From the NCBI GenBank assembly GCA_965232465.1, contig OZ246977.1:2046001-2110000 (forward strand): a stretch of DNA of 64,000 bases. Direction: 5' to 3'. The position numbers and the translations under genes are program-made. Under the pieces are notes generated by a model. The model did no database searches, was not told the DNA's origin, and saw only the letters and a list, made by a program, of their open reading frames with translations. This document shows, piece after piece, positions 15,068 through 24,673 of this stretch (the stretch's first letter is position 1; every line of letters starts with the position of its first letter). Source of the stretch: G965232465 sp965232465. Its GTDB lineage: Bacteria > Pseudomonadota > Alphaproteobacteria > JAQWUY01.

Positions 15068-17179
15068 TTATAATCCCTTGTCATAATCGGCAAAGGTTTT
15101 ATTTTCCTGTACCAATTTTTTCAAAATGGGGGCGGGTTGCCAATTATATGAATCCGTTTTGTTTTGTTCCATAACAAAGTCTAAAATTTTATCCAGCCCG
15201 ACTGTGTCCGCCCAAAACATGGGTCCGCCCTTGTATTCTGGGAAACCATATCCCCGTAACCAGACCACATCAATATCACTGGCACGATAAGCAATTTTTT
15301 CTGATAAAATATGCCCGCCTTCGTTAACCAACGCACATAAAATACGCCACATAATATCGCCATCGCTGAAATCTTGGGGGGATATATTTTTATCCTGACG
15401 GTGGGCGATGAGCATATCTAAGATCGTTTGGTCTTTTTCCCCCCGTGGGTTGGTGGTGTAATCGTACCACCCTTGCCCTGTTTTTCGACCCAATCGTCCC
15501 ATTTTGTATACAGTATCGGCAATTCCGGGGTAGCGCATGCCTGCTGGGCGGGTGCTGTCTTGATTGCGACGGGAAAAATACCCAATGTCTATCCCCGCTA
15601 AATCACCAACGGCAAAAATGCCCATAGCAAAACCAAAACTTTTTAATGTTGAATCCACTTGGTATGGACTTGCCCCGTCTTCCACCATATATTCCGCTTG
15701 TTTAAAATATGCCTGTAACATACGGTTGCCAATAAATCCATAACATACCCCGGACACCACACCGATCTTGTTTAATTTTTTACAAATGGCAATGGCGGTT
15801 TGTAGGGTTATATCAGACACCCCATCGGGGCGGACGATTTCCAATAACTTCATAATATGGGCGGGACTGAAAAAATGTAATCCTATAAAGCGTTCAGGGT
15901 GGCTTATGCCTTGTGCCATGTGATTTACATCTAAATACGAGGTATTACTTGCCACAATAGTATTTGCCGATACAATGGCATCAATTTTGGCAAATACATC
16001 TTGTTTTATATCCATTTTTTCAAATATGGCTTCGACAACTAAATCCACATCTTGCAACGCATTCAAATCCGCACTGAGGGTAATACGCTTTAAACTGGTA
16101 TCGGCAAAATCTTGGCTATATGTCCCTGTTTTCACCGCATTGGCATATTGGTTTTTCAACCTGTCGTATCCTGAATTTAAGGCATTTTGGCTGATTTCCA
16201 CACTGGTCACCTGAAACCCTGCGTTGGCAAAGCACATACTGATACCACATCCCATGGTGCCTAATCCAACAATACCGACCTTTTGTATAGTTTTGGGATA
16301 TACATCGCTGGGCAAGTTTGGAATTTTATTTGCCTTGCGGGATGCAAAGAACGCATACCGTAACGCCCGACTTTGCGGATCCTTTTTTTGCAAGTCCAAA
16401 AAAATATCCCGTTCGTTTTTTAAGCCATCCACAAAGCCCGCAGTTTGTCCAAAAACAATTGCCTCAAACGCTTTGATAGGGGCATTTTTTCCACGGGCTT
16501 TTTTAACAACTGTTTGGCGTATGGTGTCGATGTCCGTATCGGTCAAGGGGGCAACAATCGCCCGTTTATAAGTACCAATCGTCGGGGTGCGACTTGCCAC
16601 AACCGGGCGAATAAAATCAACGCCGGCTTGTGCCGTATCGGTGCCTGTAAAAATGTGATGTAATAATCCTAACGCATGGGCTTGGGTGGCGGACAATCGT
16701 TTGCCCGTGGTAATCACATCAATGGCGGTGTGCATATCAATCACCCGTGGCAGGCGTTGTGTTCCCCCCGCCCCAGGAATTAAACCCAAAGTAACCTCGG
16801 GCAAACCCATGATGGCAGTGCCTGAGGCTATGCGGTAATGGGTGCTGAGTGCGATTTCCAACCCACCACCCAGTGTTGTTCCATGCAATACGGTAACAAT
16901 CGGCTTGTCTGATTGTTCAAGAACCGCACACACATCGGGTAATGATGGTTCCATATTCCGTTTGCCAAATTCCGTAATATCCGCCCCCCCTGTAAAGGTC
17001 CGACCATTTGAATGTAAAACAATACCGCCAATGGTATCGTCCGCATTGGCGGTGGTAACACCCTTCATAATACCCATACGAACCGCCTTAGATATCGCAT
17101 TTACGGGCGGATTATCAATGGTAATAACGGCAATATTCCCCTGTGTCGTATATGTGGTCAAACAAGATTTTTCTGTCAT
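15068..17179 (-). CDS. Bifunctional enoyl-CoA hydratase / 3-hydroxyacyl-CoA dehydrogenase (FadB/FadJ type)
   Basis: 703 residues. The crotonase part (about 5-195) has the oxyanion loop GRTFTGGADITEFG and both catalytic glutamates (GGGLEIAL and LPEVTLGLIPGAGGTQRLPR). The dehydrogenase part begins with the NAD site VGIVGLGTMGCGISMCFANA near 305, then VASNTSYLDV and the catalytic-histidine region GLHFFSPAH, and ends with two helical 3HCDH C-terminal domains. It hydrates enoyl-CoA and oxidises the 3-hydroxyacyl-CoA. It follows fadE2 by 26 bp, with AAAAGG as ribosome binding site. The usual partner, a thiolase, is missing next to it. Confidence 0.9.
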   Translation of the reverse strand: MTEKSCLTTYTTQGNIAVITIDNPPVNAISKAVRMGIMKGVTTANADDTIGGIVLHSNGRTFTGGADITEFGKRNMEPSLPDVCAVLEQSDKPIVTVLHGTTLGGGLEIALSTHYRIASGTAIMGLPEVTLGLIPGAGGTQRLPRVIDMHTAIDVITTGKRLSATQAHALGLLHHIFTGTDTAQAGVDFIRPVVASRTPTIGTYKRAIVAPLTDTDIDTIRQTVVKKARGKNAPIKAFEAIVFGQTAGFVDGLKNERDIFLDLQKKDPQSRALRYAFFASRKANKIPNLPSDVYPKTIQKVGIVGLGTMGCGISMCFANAGFQVTSVEISQNALNSGYDRLKNQYANAVKTGTYSQDFADTSLKRITLSADLNALQDVDLVVEAIFEKMDIKQDVFAKIDAIVSANTIVASNTSYLDVNHMAQGISHPERFIGLHFFSPAHIMKLLEIVRPDGVSDITLQTAIAICKKLNKIGVVSGVCYGFIGNRMLQAYFKQAEYMVEDGASPYQVDSTLKSFGFAMGIFAVGDLAGIDIGYFSRRNQDSTRPAGMRYPGIADTVYKMGRLGRKTGQGWYDYTTNPRGEKDQTILDMLIAHRQDKNISPQDFSDGDIMWRILCALVNEGGHILSEKIAYRASDIDVVWLRGYGFPEYKGGPMFWADTVGLDKILDFVMEQNKTDSYNWQPAPILKKLVQENKTFADYDKGL

Positions 17180-17205
17180 AATAGTACCTTTTAAAATAGA
17201 GATTG

Positions 17206-19521
17206 TTATACTTGCATATTGGTTTCCATATTGTCCAAATGCGTTTTTCCATCAGGGGAAAATTCATCCACATTGGCATGTTTGTAGTACAATTTTTCCG
17301 CCTGATATAATTGGTCGGCTTGTGCGGGGGTAATAAGGTCTTGTTGCAAAGCATCGGCAACCCAATTTGTATGAAATTTCATTATCACCGCACGGGATCT
17401 TATAAATGGTTTTAATTTTTTATACAGCGGTTCCACCCGTTGCAGGGTTTCATAATCCGCCCGCATTTCATCATACACTGTACTGTGTACCGCCAGACCA
17501 AATACATTGTCCATAACCGCCCCATCGTTGTATATGCTGTTTAACATTTTTACTTTGTCCGCATCCTTGGGGTCGCTGTGATTTAAACCCCATTCAAACA
17601 TGGCGTATGGGAACAATACCAATTTTAATAATATCCGCATGGGTAACGATGGCAGGTTGTTTATAATGGTGTGCATGGTATGGATATTTTCGTGTGCTAA
17701 TTGTCGCAACGCATAATCCAGTATGGGTAAAGCCTTGTCGGTTTTATCTTGTTCAAACCGTTTCAGGGTTGCCATAGCATAATACAGATTTTTTAAAACA
17801 TCCGCACAGCGACCAGACATCATTTGTTTCGCCCGAATCCGTCCGCCCAACACCAATAACACTATGTCAGACAACAAGGAAAACTGTTTTGCCTGTATAT
17901 TCACCATCCGGTAATATTTTGCAGAGGCGGTGGTATTTTTCGGCGTATTAAGGAATATACCACGGGTTACATTATGGATAAAATTACATATGCCATTGCC
18001 AATAGTGAACGCCATATGACGCATAATGACGGACGCAAATTTTTTCTGCCCTTGTGTTTGGTCGTCCATATATAGGGCTTCGATTTCATCCAATAAATAT
18101 GGATGGGCCCTTATGGCACCTTGGGAAAATGTAATCAGGGTACGGGTTAAAATATTTGCCCCCTCAACGGTAATCGATACGGGTATTCCTTGATATGTAC
18201 CTTGGATAATGTTGTTGGGACCATCACACACGGCTTTGCCCGCCAACACATCCATACACGCATTGATACAGGTGCGTAAATCTTCGGTTGCCCCATATTT
18301 TATCAAAGCGGACGATACAGCAGGGTTTTCACCCCTATCGACCTGTGCCACCGATAACGCACGGGCGGAATCGTTAATATACGCCAAATGAGTACAATGG
18401 GACAATTTTTCCACCACGCCTTCCATTTTAGCAATCGGTAAATTAAATTGTTTACGAATACCAGCATACAAAACCGTATAATAGGTGGCAAAGGTCATAC
18501 CCGCCGACCCAGATGGCACTGTTACCGCCCGACCCACGCCCAAGCACGCCATTAGCATAACCCAGCCTTTGCCCAGATATGCTTTACCACCAATGACTTG
18601 TTCCATATCAATCAGCACATCCCGCCCCCGAATAGAGCCGTTCAAGAATCCAACGGCGATACCGTGGCGTTGTCCGACTTCTACCCCATCCATATCGGGG
18701 GTGATAAGGGCAACGGTGATGCCGACTTGTCTGGTTTTCGCATGCACATATGGGTAATCATCCCCCAACAATCCTTCGGGGTCATACACATCTATGGCAA
18801 GTCCTATGAGCGTTGCAACCGGTGCCAAGGTGATATAGCGTTTGGAAAAGGTCGCTTTGATACGCAATGTGCCATTATGTTCAACAACAATGCCCACATC
18901 CCGCATGGATGCCGCATCGGATCCACTGGTAATACCCGTTAAGGCAAAACAGGGGACATATGTACCCGATGCGAGTTTTGGCAAGTATGTATCTTTTTGT
19001 GTATCGGTGCCAAATTTAAATAATAATTTTGCCGGTCCTAAGGAATTAGGTACGGATACAGAAGTGGCCGCCGCTACTGATTTTGATCGTAACACGGATA
19101 ACACATGACTTAACGCATGGGCGGAAAATCCCAATCCACCATATTGTTTATCCATAATTAAGGAAAAAAATTGGTTGGTGCGTAAAAATTCCCACACCGT
19201 ATCGGGTATTTGTTTATTGGAACGCACCTCATAATCATTTAATTGGTCGCATACCTGTTTTAAGGGACCGTCGATAAAGGTCTGCTCTTCGGGGCTAAAT
19301 TCGGCTTTATCCATACTAAACAGGTCGTCCCAATCGGGTTTGCCTGCAAACAATCCCCGTTCCAATGAAACGGTACCCGCATCAATGGCGTCTTTTTCCG
19401 TGGCGGAAATGGGCGGTAAGGATTTTTTCAGCACCTTAAACATCATATGTGTAAAAATGGTTCTGATAAGGAATACCAATACCAAAATACCAACGACGAT
19501 AATAATAAAATTTTGTGTCAT
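17206..19521 (-). CDS. fadE: Acyl-CoA dehydrogenase, long membrane-anchored FadE type (paralogue 2)
   Basis: 771 residues from MTQNFIIIVVGILVLV; this start aligns with paralogue 1, and an ATG at 19542 would add seven unlikely residues. One N-terminal helix, core motifs YGGLGFSAHALS, ALTGITSGSDAASMRDVGIV and VEGANILTRTLI, then the FadE-type C-terminal domain. It catalyses the first step of beta-oxidation. It sits between the FMN enzyme and the FadB-like gene in the leftward operon. Similarity with paralogue 1 runs end to end, so the two arose by gene duplication. Confidence 0.9.
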   Translation of the reverse strand: MTQNFIIIVVGILVLVFLIRTIFTHMMFKVLKKSLPPISATEKDAIDAGTVSLERGLFAGKPDWDDLFSMDKAEFSPEEQTFIDGPLKQVCDQLNDYEVRSNKQIPDTVWEFLRTNQFFSLIMDKQYGGLGFSAHALSHVLSVLRSKSVAAATSVSVPNSLGPAKLLFKFGTDTQKDTYLPKLASGTYVPCFALTGITSGSDAASMRDVGIVVEHNGTLRIKATFSKRYITLAPVATLIGLAIDVYDPEGLLGDDYPYVHAKTRQVGITVALITPDMDGVEVGQRHGIAVGFLNGSIRGRDVLIDMEQVIGGKAYLGKGWVMLMACLGVGRAVTVPSGSAGMTFATYYTVLYAGIRKQFNLPIAKMEGVVEKLSHCTHLAYINDSARALSVAQVDRGENPAVSSALIKYGATEDLRTCINACMDVLAGKAVCDGPNNIIQGTYQGIPVSITVEGANILTRTLITFSQGAIRAHPYLLDEIEALYMDDQTQGQKKFASVIMRHMAFTIGNGICNFIHNVTRGIFLNTPKNTTASAKYYRMVNIQAKQFSLLSDIVLLVLGGRIRAKQMMSGRCADVLKNLYYAMATLKRFEQDKTDKALPILDYALRQLAHENIHTMHTIINNLPSLPMRILLKLVLFPYAMFEWGLNHSDPKDADKVKMLNSIYNDGAVMDNVFGLAVHSTVYDEMRADYETLQRVEPLYKKLKPFIRSRAVIMKFHTNWVADALQQDLITPAQADQLYQAEKLYYKHANVDEFSPDGKTHLDNMETNMQV

Positions 19522-19542
19522 AATATACATGTTACCATACAT

Positions 19543-20487
19543 TTATTTTTTGGTTACAATATCATTAAGAATTTGTGATAAGGGACGAATGGCATGGATA
19601 TATTGAATCGACTTGCCCGCCGTCCAAATGGCACGATAGCTAGCGGAAAATAATACCTTGCCCAGCCATTTATTACCCCCCACCCAACGGGATGCTTTGA
19701 AAATGCGTTTTAGGTGTTTATTTTTGTTCAAGAACTTTTCAATGGGGCTTTCTTCTAATCCGATTTTTTGCACATAAGGGGTGTTAATAACCGTACACGG
19801 ATGTCCCGATAAACGGGATGTCATAACAATATCATCCGCCCCATATTTCACCAAACACTGTTTGTAATCGGGGTCTATGTCGGCTTCTTGGCTGGCGATA
19901 AATACGGTGCCTACGGACACGCCATCCGCCCCTGCGTTCATTCGTTCGCTGTATGATGTATAATTGCCCACACCGCCGGCGGCAATAACGGGCATGTCTA
20001 ATTGCTGTTTAAACAATTGTACCAATTCCACCACCGGTACAGGTCCCGAATGTCCGCCCGCATCTGAACCAACGGCAATTAACGCATCCGCCCCTAATGC
20101 GTGTACTTTGCGGGCTTGTTCCAAATTGACCACATCACAAAATACCAAAATACCCTTGGGCTGAGCGTGGGCAATAACATTTTTCGGGTTGCCTAATGAG
20201 GTAATAATAAATTGACAGCACGCATATTTTATGGTCGTTTCAATTTGCCACTGGGCATTAGTGTTATTGCGGTTTACAATAATATTTACACCAAATTTTA
20301 TATTGTTTTCTGTAAGGGTTTTTAAGGCGTTTTCAAAATCTTCTTGAGTACGGAAATTTTGGGCGGGCAAACAGCCAATCCCCCCCGATTCATAAGCAGA
20401 TTTTACCATTTTTACATTGCTGACCAAAAACATGGGGGCAACAATTAACGGGTGTTTTATACCTAGTTTTTCCGATAAGTAAACCAT
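19543..20487 (-). CDS. Nitronate monooxygenase / FabK-like FMN enzyme
   Basis: 314 residues. TIM-barrel FMN protein of the 2-nitropropane dioxygenase family: IKHPLIVAPMFLVSNVKMVK at the N-terminus, ALIAVGSDAGGHSGPVP in the middle, and the phosphate-binding AAGGVGNYTSYSERMNAGAD with GVSVGTVFIA after it. Members oxidise alkyl nitronates or, as FabK, reduce enoyl-ACP. Its place between fadD and fadE suggests a role with acyl-CoA or enoyl thioesters, but that is inference. GAAGGG precedes the start; the gap to fadD is 3 bp. Confidence 0.8.
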   Translation of the reverse strand: MVYLSEKLGIKHPLIVAPMFLVSNVKMVKSAYESGGIGCLPAQNFRTQEDFENALKTLTENNIKFGVNIIVNRNNTNAQWQIETTIKYACCQFIITSLGNPKNVIAHAQPKGILVFCDVVNLEQARKVHALGADALIAVGSDAGGHSGPVPVVELVQLFKQQLDMPVIAAGGVGNYTSYSERMNAGADGVSVGTVFIASQEADIDPDYKQCLVKYGADDIVMTSRLSGHPCTVINTPYVQKIGLEESPIEKFLNKNKHLKRIFKASRWVGGNKWLGKVLFSASYRAIWTAGKSIQYIHAIRPLSQILNDIVTKK

Positions 20488-20490
20488 GTT

Positions 20491-22155
20491 TTATTTCCCT
20501 TCTAATTCTTCCCTTAAATGCTTTTTTGACAACTTGCCCACATGGGTTTTGGGTAAATCATCCCGAATTTCCACATCTTTTAAGCGTTCAATCGGCGACA
20601 ATACATCCTTTGTGAAATCAATAATATCTTGTTCGGTCGGGGGATTTTCTAAGCCAGACTGAAAACATACAAAGGCTTTTGGGCGTTCCCCCCTGTATGG
20701 GTCGGGAATACCAATCACAATCACATTGACCACGGCGGGGTGTGCCATGACCGCATTCTCTATGCGTCTAGGATATACATTATATCCGCCACATATGATA
20801 ATGTCCTTAATCCTGTCAACAACAGAACACCACCCATTTTCATTAAACACCCCCACATCGCCCGTGCGGAAATATCCGTCCGTAGTGAACGCCTTGGCGT
20901 TGGCGGTTGGGTTGTTCCAGTATCCTTGGGTCACCTGTGGACCTTTGATACAAATTTCCCCCCATACACCATTTGCAACGGGGCAATCGGGGTCTTCTAA
21001 GTTGCGTAAGGATATATCCGTCTGTGGCAGGGGAAAGCCAATGGAGGCGGCTAAAGTGTCCCCTCGTCGGGGGTTTTCCGACACCACAGGCGATGTTTCC
21101 GATAATCCATAGCCCTCTATAACCGTCACATTAAATTGACTTTCAAACAGTTTTTTGCTTTCTTCTAATAATGGAGCCCCACCCGAAGTAAAGCTGCACA
21201 CGGACGCCATTTTTTGGCGTTTGTCTATGGGCATTTGGCTCATGGCTTGATACATGGTGGGGACACAGGGGAAAACGGTTACGCTGTGTTTTTCCACCAA
21301 GTCCATTGCCTCATCCAATTGAAATCGGGGTGCCATAATCATACACCCCCTGTATAATATGGTCAGGTTCATACATACGGACATGGAATATATATGAAAC
21401 AGGGGTAAAAATGTTGCCACCCGCTTTTCGTATCCAGCCTCGGTCTCTGGTATTTTCCAGTGCATCAGCTGACTCATATTTGCCGATAAATTAAGATGGG
21501 TTAACATGGCCCCCTTGGAAACACCTGTGGTACCGCCTGTATATTGTAATACTGCCAAATCATCAATATCCAAATCCACCGTTGGTATGGGGGGTAAATC
21601 ATCACCAAGGCTGGTAAAAGTATGTACCGTATCGGAAATTTGCACCTGGGATATGCCTGTATCATTGGGACAGGCAACAATTGTTTGTAAAGGAGTGGTG
21701 TCAAGTAATGGTACCAATTTATCCGTAAACATTTTTACATCAAGGGTTATCATCGCCACAGAGTTTGAATCGGCAATCTGATGGTGTAATTCCCACTCCA
21801 CATACAATGGATTATAATTTACCACCACACCGCCAATGCTGAAGATGGCATAATACGATATGACATACCATGGGGAATTGGTCATAAAAATCCCAATGTG
21901 GCTATTTTTCCCCAGACCTAATTTTGTCAACCGTTGTGCCATTTTATGAATTTCTGCGTCTAAATCCTCATAGGTATAGGTTGTATCATTAAAAATAATA
22001 GCCGGTTTATGGGGGGCATCCGCAACCACCATTTGCCACATATGCCACAAATGGAATGTGTCCACATCCGCATCCCAACGGGTATAATCCACATATTGTT
22101 TTAAATATATGGGGGGCGGATGGGGAAGATTTACGGTTAAGGTTTTGGATTTCAT
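20491..22155 (-). CDS. fadD: Long-chain fatty-acid-CoA ligase
   Basis: 554 residues from ATG 22155. ANL-family ligase: phosphate loop YTGGTTGVSKGAMLTH, GYGLSETSPVVSENP, RTGDVG and the hinge region KDIIICGGYNVYPRRIE, with the terminal catalytic lysine region (THVGKLSKKHLREELEG). It activates fatty or other carboxylic acids to acyl-CoA using ATP. A longer frame from TTG 22200 exists but lacks support. Its ATG overlaps by four bases (ATGA) the stop of a short frame that is the head of a thiolase gene, so it is probably translated by coupling to that frame. Confidence 0.88.
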   Translation of the reverse strand: MKSKTLTVNLPHPPPIYLKQYVDYTRWDADVDTFHLWHMWQMVVADAPHKPAIIFNDTTYTYEDLDAEIHKMAQRLTKLGLGKNSHIGIFMTNSPWYVISYYAIFSIGGVVVNYNPLYVEWELHHQIADSNSVAMITLDVKMFTDKLVPLLDTTPLQTIVACPNDTGISQVQISDTVHTFTSLGDDLPPIPTVDLDIDDLAVLQYTGGTTGVSKGAMLTHLNLSANMSQLMHWKIPETEAGYEKRVATFLPLFHIYSMSVCMNLTILYRGCMIMAPRFQLDEAMDLVEKHSVTVFPCVPTMYQAMSQMPIDKRQKMASVCSFTSGGAPLLEESKKLFESQFNVTVIEGYGLSETSPVVSENPRRGDTLAASIGFPLPQTDISLRNLEDPDCPVANGVWGEICIKGPQVTQGYWNNPTANAKAFTTDGYFRTGDVGVFNENGWCSVVDRIKDIIICGGYNVYPRRIENAVMAHPAVVNVIVIGIPDPYRGERPKAFVCFQSGLENPPTEQDIIDFTKDVLSPIERLKDVEIRDDLPKTHVGKLSKKHLREELEGK

Positions 22156-22217
22156 AAGGTACCCCCATACCGTCCAATAGGGGTGCGTTTTCCCCAACAA
22201 ATATATACTTTTTGCAT
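22152..22217 (-). pseudogene. Thiolase N-terminal remnant (21 codons) in front of fadD
   Basis: A strong ribosome binding site (AGGAGG) is followed by ATG 22217 and a frame that reads MQKVYICWGKRTPIGRYGG and stops after two more residues at a TGA overlapping the fadD start. This is the beginning of acetyl-CoA acetyltransferase / beta-ketoadipyl thiolase proteins (compare DVFICDAIRTPIGRFGG). The rest of the gene, with its cysteine and histidine residues, is gone. A deletion has evidently joined codon 21 to the start of fadD. The remnant may now act as a leader that loads ribosomes for fadD. Confidence 0.7.
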
Positions 22218-22237
22218 TTTAAGTCCTCCTGCTAAAC

Positions 22238-22615
22238 TTAGAGATCTTGGCTAAACAGCCGAAATACACATACGGCGGTTGCCAGTGTTTGATTGTCTTG
22301 ATTGACAAGCTTTGCATTGACAAATGCCATACGGCGGGTTTTTTGTTCCAAGGTCGCCGTGCAGGTTACCACATCACCCAAATACCCAGCCGACATGTAG
22401 GTTACATTTAAAGATATGGTTGATCGCCGTTTTTTACCGGTGGTTTCGCTACAAGTATTATCAAAAATCGTAGCAATAGCCCCACCGTGCAAGACACCTT
22501 GGCGATTGATATGTATGTCTTGCAGTTCCATTTTAAAAGTGGCGGTGGTACCATTTACCTGTATTTGATCAGGCGTAACCCCTGTTAATATGTTAAAATT
22601 CATTGTTTTTGTCAT
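22238..22615 (-). CDS. PaaI-type hotdog thioesterase (second in the block)
   Basis: 125 residues with INRQGVLHGGAIATIFDNTC as the hotdog active-site segment and GDVVTCTATLEQKTRRMAFV in the sheet. The pattern matches the thioesterase at 14637-15038, which shares the same final strand wording (VNAKLVNQDNQTLATA here, VDAQTINQDGELVATA there), so they are paralogues. It should release CoA from stuck acyl-CoA. Its start is 6 bp after the TRAP permease stop, showing that transporter and enzymes form one transcription unit. Confidence 0.8.
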   Translation of the reverse strand: MTKTMNFNILTGVTPDQIQVNGTTATFKMELQDIHINRQGVLHGGAIATIFDNTCSETTGKKRRSTISLNVTYMSAGYLGDVVTCTATLEQKTRRMAFVNAKLVNQDNQTLATAVCVFRLFSQDL

Positions 22616-22621
22616 CGTATC

Positions 22622-23944
22622 TCATCCCATGCTGTTGGGTAACCAAGTAATGATGCTTGGGAACGCCACTAATAATGCAATGGTTAAAACATCGGCGACA
22701 AAGAAGGGGAAACACCCACGAAAAACCCGGTCAATAGGAATATCTGGTCGCACGGTGGATACCACAAAGCAATTTAAGCCAATGGGGGGGGTAATCAGGC
22801 ACAATTCAACCATTTTTATAACGATAATACCAAACCAAATGGGGTCAAATCCTAAGGCGATCACCGTTGGATAAATAATGGGCAAGGTCAGCAATAACAT
22901 CCCCACCGCATCCATGAACATACCCAAAATGGCATACATTAACAAAATAAAAATCATGATGGTCATGGGCGAATAATCCAGCCCCGTCACCCATACTTCA
23001 ATGGCCTCTGGCACATTGGAAAAGCCCAAGAACCGTACATAAATCAAAATTCCCCAAATCATGGTCAATATCACCACGGTTAAGCGTGAGGTTTCGATTA
23101 ACATATCCTTCATTTGTGCCCATTTTATATTATTTTTTATGGCATACAGCAAAATGACAAACCCGCCGACTGCACCGGCTTCTGAGGGGGTGGCAATACC
23201 AAAATAAATACCGCCGAATATGGAAAATATAACCACAAAAACGGGGAATAAATTGGGTAAACTTTTAAATCTTTGCCCCCAAGAATATCCGGTAATACGC
23301 GGGGCTTTTGTAGGATTTTTTACCCCAAGCATCACAATTAAAAAGGTATAAATCGATGCGGAAAATATGCCCGGTAATAATCCAGCCAGTAATAATTGCC
23401 CGACCGATTGTTCCACAATCACCGCATAAATTACCAAAATCGTACTAGGTGGAATAAGGGTTGCCAATGTTCCCGCAGCCGCCACAACGCCCGCACTTAG
23501 GCGTTTGGAATATCCCAATTTTAATAATTCGGGAATGGCAATACGGGAAAATACCGCCGTCGTTGCCATACTAGACCCAGATATGGCGGCAAACCCGGCT
23601 GTGGAGAAAATGGTCGCAACGCCCATGCCCCCCGGTAACCAACCGACCCACCGCTTGGCCGTTTCAAACAGCCGTTTGGTAATACCCGCATGGAACGCCA
23701 AATAACCAATTAAAATAAAAGTGGGAATAATACTTAATTCATACGATGCCGCCTTGGAATGGGGAATAGACCCCGCCATTTGAATGGCAACCCAGATGCC
23801 TTTTTCAAACCCCATTCTGGAACTGAATATAAAAACCAAGCCCATAAAGCCAATAAACCCAGTGGCAAACGCCACCCGCATGCCCATGGCAACCAATACC
23901 AGTAATAAACAGCTCAAAATAATGCCGATTGTTAAAATATCCAA
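22622..23944 (-). CDS. dctM: TRAP transporter large permease (DctM family)
   Basis: 440 residues, rich in hydrophobic helices, about 12 predicted. The family pattern is seen in ISGSSMATTAVFSRIAIPEL, AAAGTLATLIPPSTILVIYA and IYPTVIALGFDPIWFGIIVI, and the end VFRGCFPFFVADVLTIALL is typical. It forms the sodium-coupled channel of a tripartite periplasmic carboxylate importer in the inner membrane. Lies between dctQ (19 bp away) and the thioesterase (6 bp). Confidence 0.9.
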   Translation of the reverse strand: MDILTIGIILSCLLLVLVAMGMRVAFATGFIGFMGLVFIFSSRMGFEKGIWVAIQMAGSIPHSKAASYELSIIPTFILIGYLAFHAGITKRLFETAKRWVGWLPGGMGVATIFSTAGFAAISGSSMATTAVFSRIAIPELLKLGYSKRLSAGVVAAAGTLATLIPPSTILVIYAVIVEQSVGQLLLAGLLPGIFSASIYTFLIVMLGVKNPTKAPRITGYSWGQRFKSLPNLFPVFVVIFSIFGGIYFGIATPSEAGAVGGFVILLYAIKNNIKWAQMKDMLIETSRLTVVILTMIWGILIYVRFLGFSNVPEAIEVWVTGLDYSPMTIMIFILLMYAILGMFMDAVGMLLLTLPIIYPTVIALGFDPIWFGIIVIKMVELCLITPPIGLNCFVVSTVRPDIPIDRVFRGCFPFFVADVLTIALLVAFPSIITWLPNSMG

Positions 23945-23963
23945 CTGTTTTCTCCTTTATATA

Positions 23964-24557
23964 TTAGTCGCTTGTTTCGGAACTGGTTATATCATCCGAC
24001 AGGCGTTTTGGTATACCAATGGGGGGGGCTTCTGGGTGGAAAAACAACCGGGCAAAGGCAATCGTCTGCACCAATAACCGTAAGAATATAAAGACAAATG
24101 ATATAACTACCAAAATCTTGGCGTACCACAGCTGTATTTCAATGTCTAGGGTGCTGTCGCCCCGCACAAAAGACCGTTCAAAGTGTTTGTATGCCCCAAT
24201 GGTTAAAACGAACATCAAGGTCAACGCAAATATGGTGCTGATACATTCCACCCCATATAACAGCCGTCCCTTCATTTTTTTCACCACAATATCCATCCGA
24301 ATGTGTCCGTCTGTGCGTTGGGCATATGCCAAGCCTAAGAACCCGAACACCACCATAAATTGCTCCATCCAATCCACATATCCGCTGACCTGTGTATTCA
24401 GGAAAAACCGTAACGATACATGTAACACCCCCAACAACAAGGCACCGAAAATCGCAATACCCCCTAATAAATTTAGGTAATGTTCCATTTTAAACAATAT
24501 GCTATCGGTGGTGAATAACAGCCCGTTTTTGCTTGTGTTTTTTGATTGGTTATGCAT
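23964..24557 (-). CDS. dctQ: TRAP transporter small permease (DctQ family)
   Basis: 197 residues with four membrane helices. Contains YVDWMEQFMVVFGFLGLAYA and RTDGHIRMDIVV, matching the DctQ signature (E-E-hydrophobic...GHIRMDI). It pairs with the large permease in the inner membrane. An N-terminal hydrophilic tail of about 30 residues precedes the first helix. The substrate protein gene is 116 bp upstream, and the gap holds only AT-rich sequence. Confidence 0.85.
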   Translation of the reverse strand: MHNQSKNTSKNGLLFTTDSILFKMEHYLNLLGGIAIFGALLLGVLHVSLRFFLNTQVSGYVDWMEQFMVVFGFLGLAYAQRTDGHIRMDIVVKKMKGRLLYGVECISTIFALTLMFVLTIGAYKHFERSFVRGDSTLDIEIQLWYAKILVVISFVFIFLRLLVQTIAFARLFFHPEAPPIGIPKRLSDDITSSETSD

Positions 24558-24673
24558 TGGGTATCCCCCTTAGTATTTTTTTTAGATAAATCTGCTGACA
24601 ACTACACAAAGCGTACCTGTGTAATTGCCAGCACGGTTTTTTATCATACACATCCCTTAGATGTGGAGTATGT

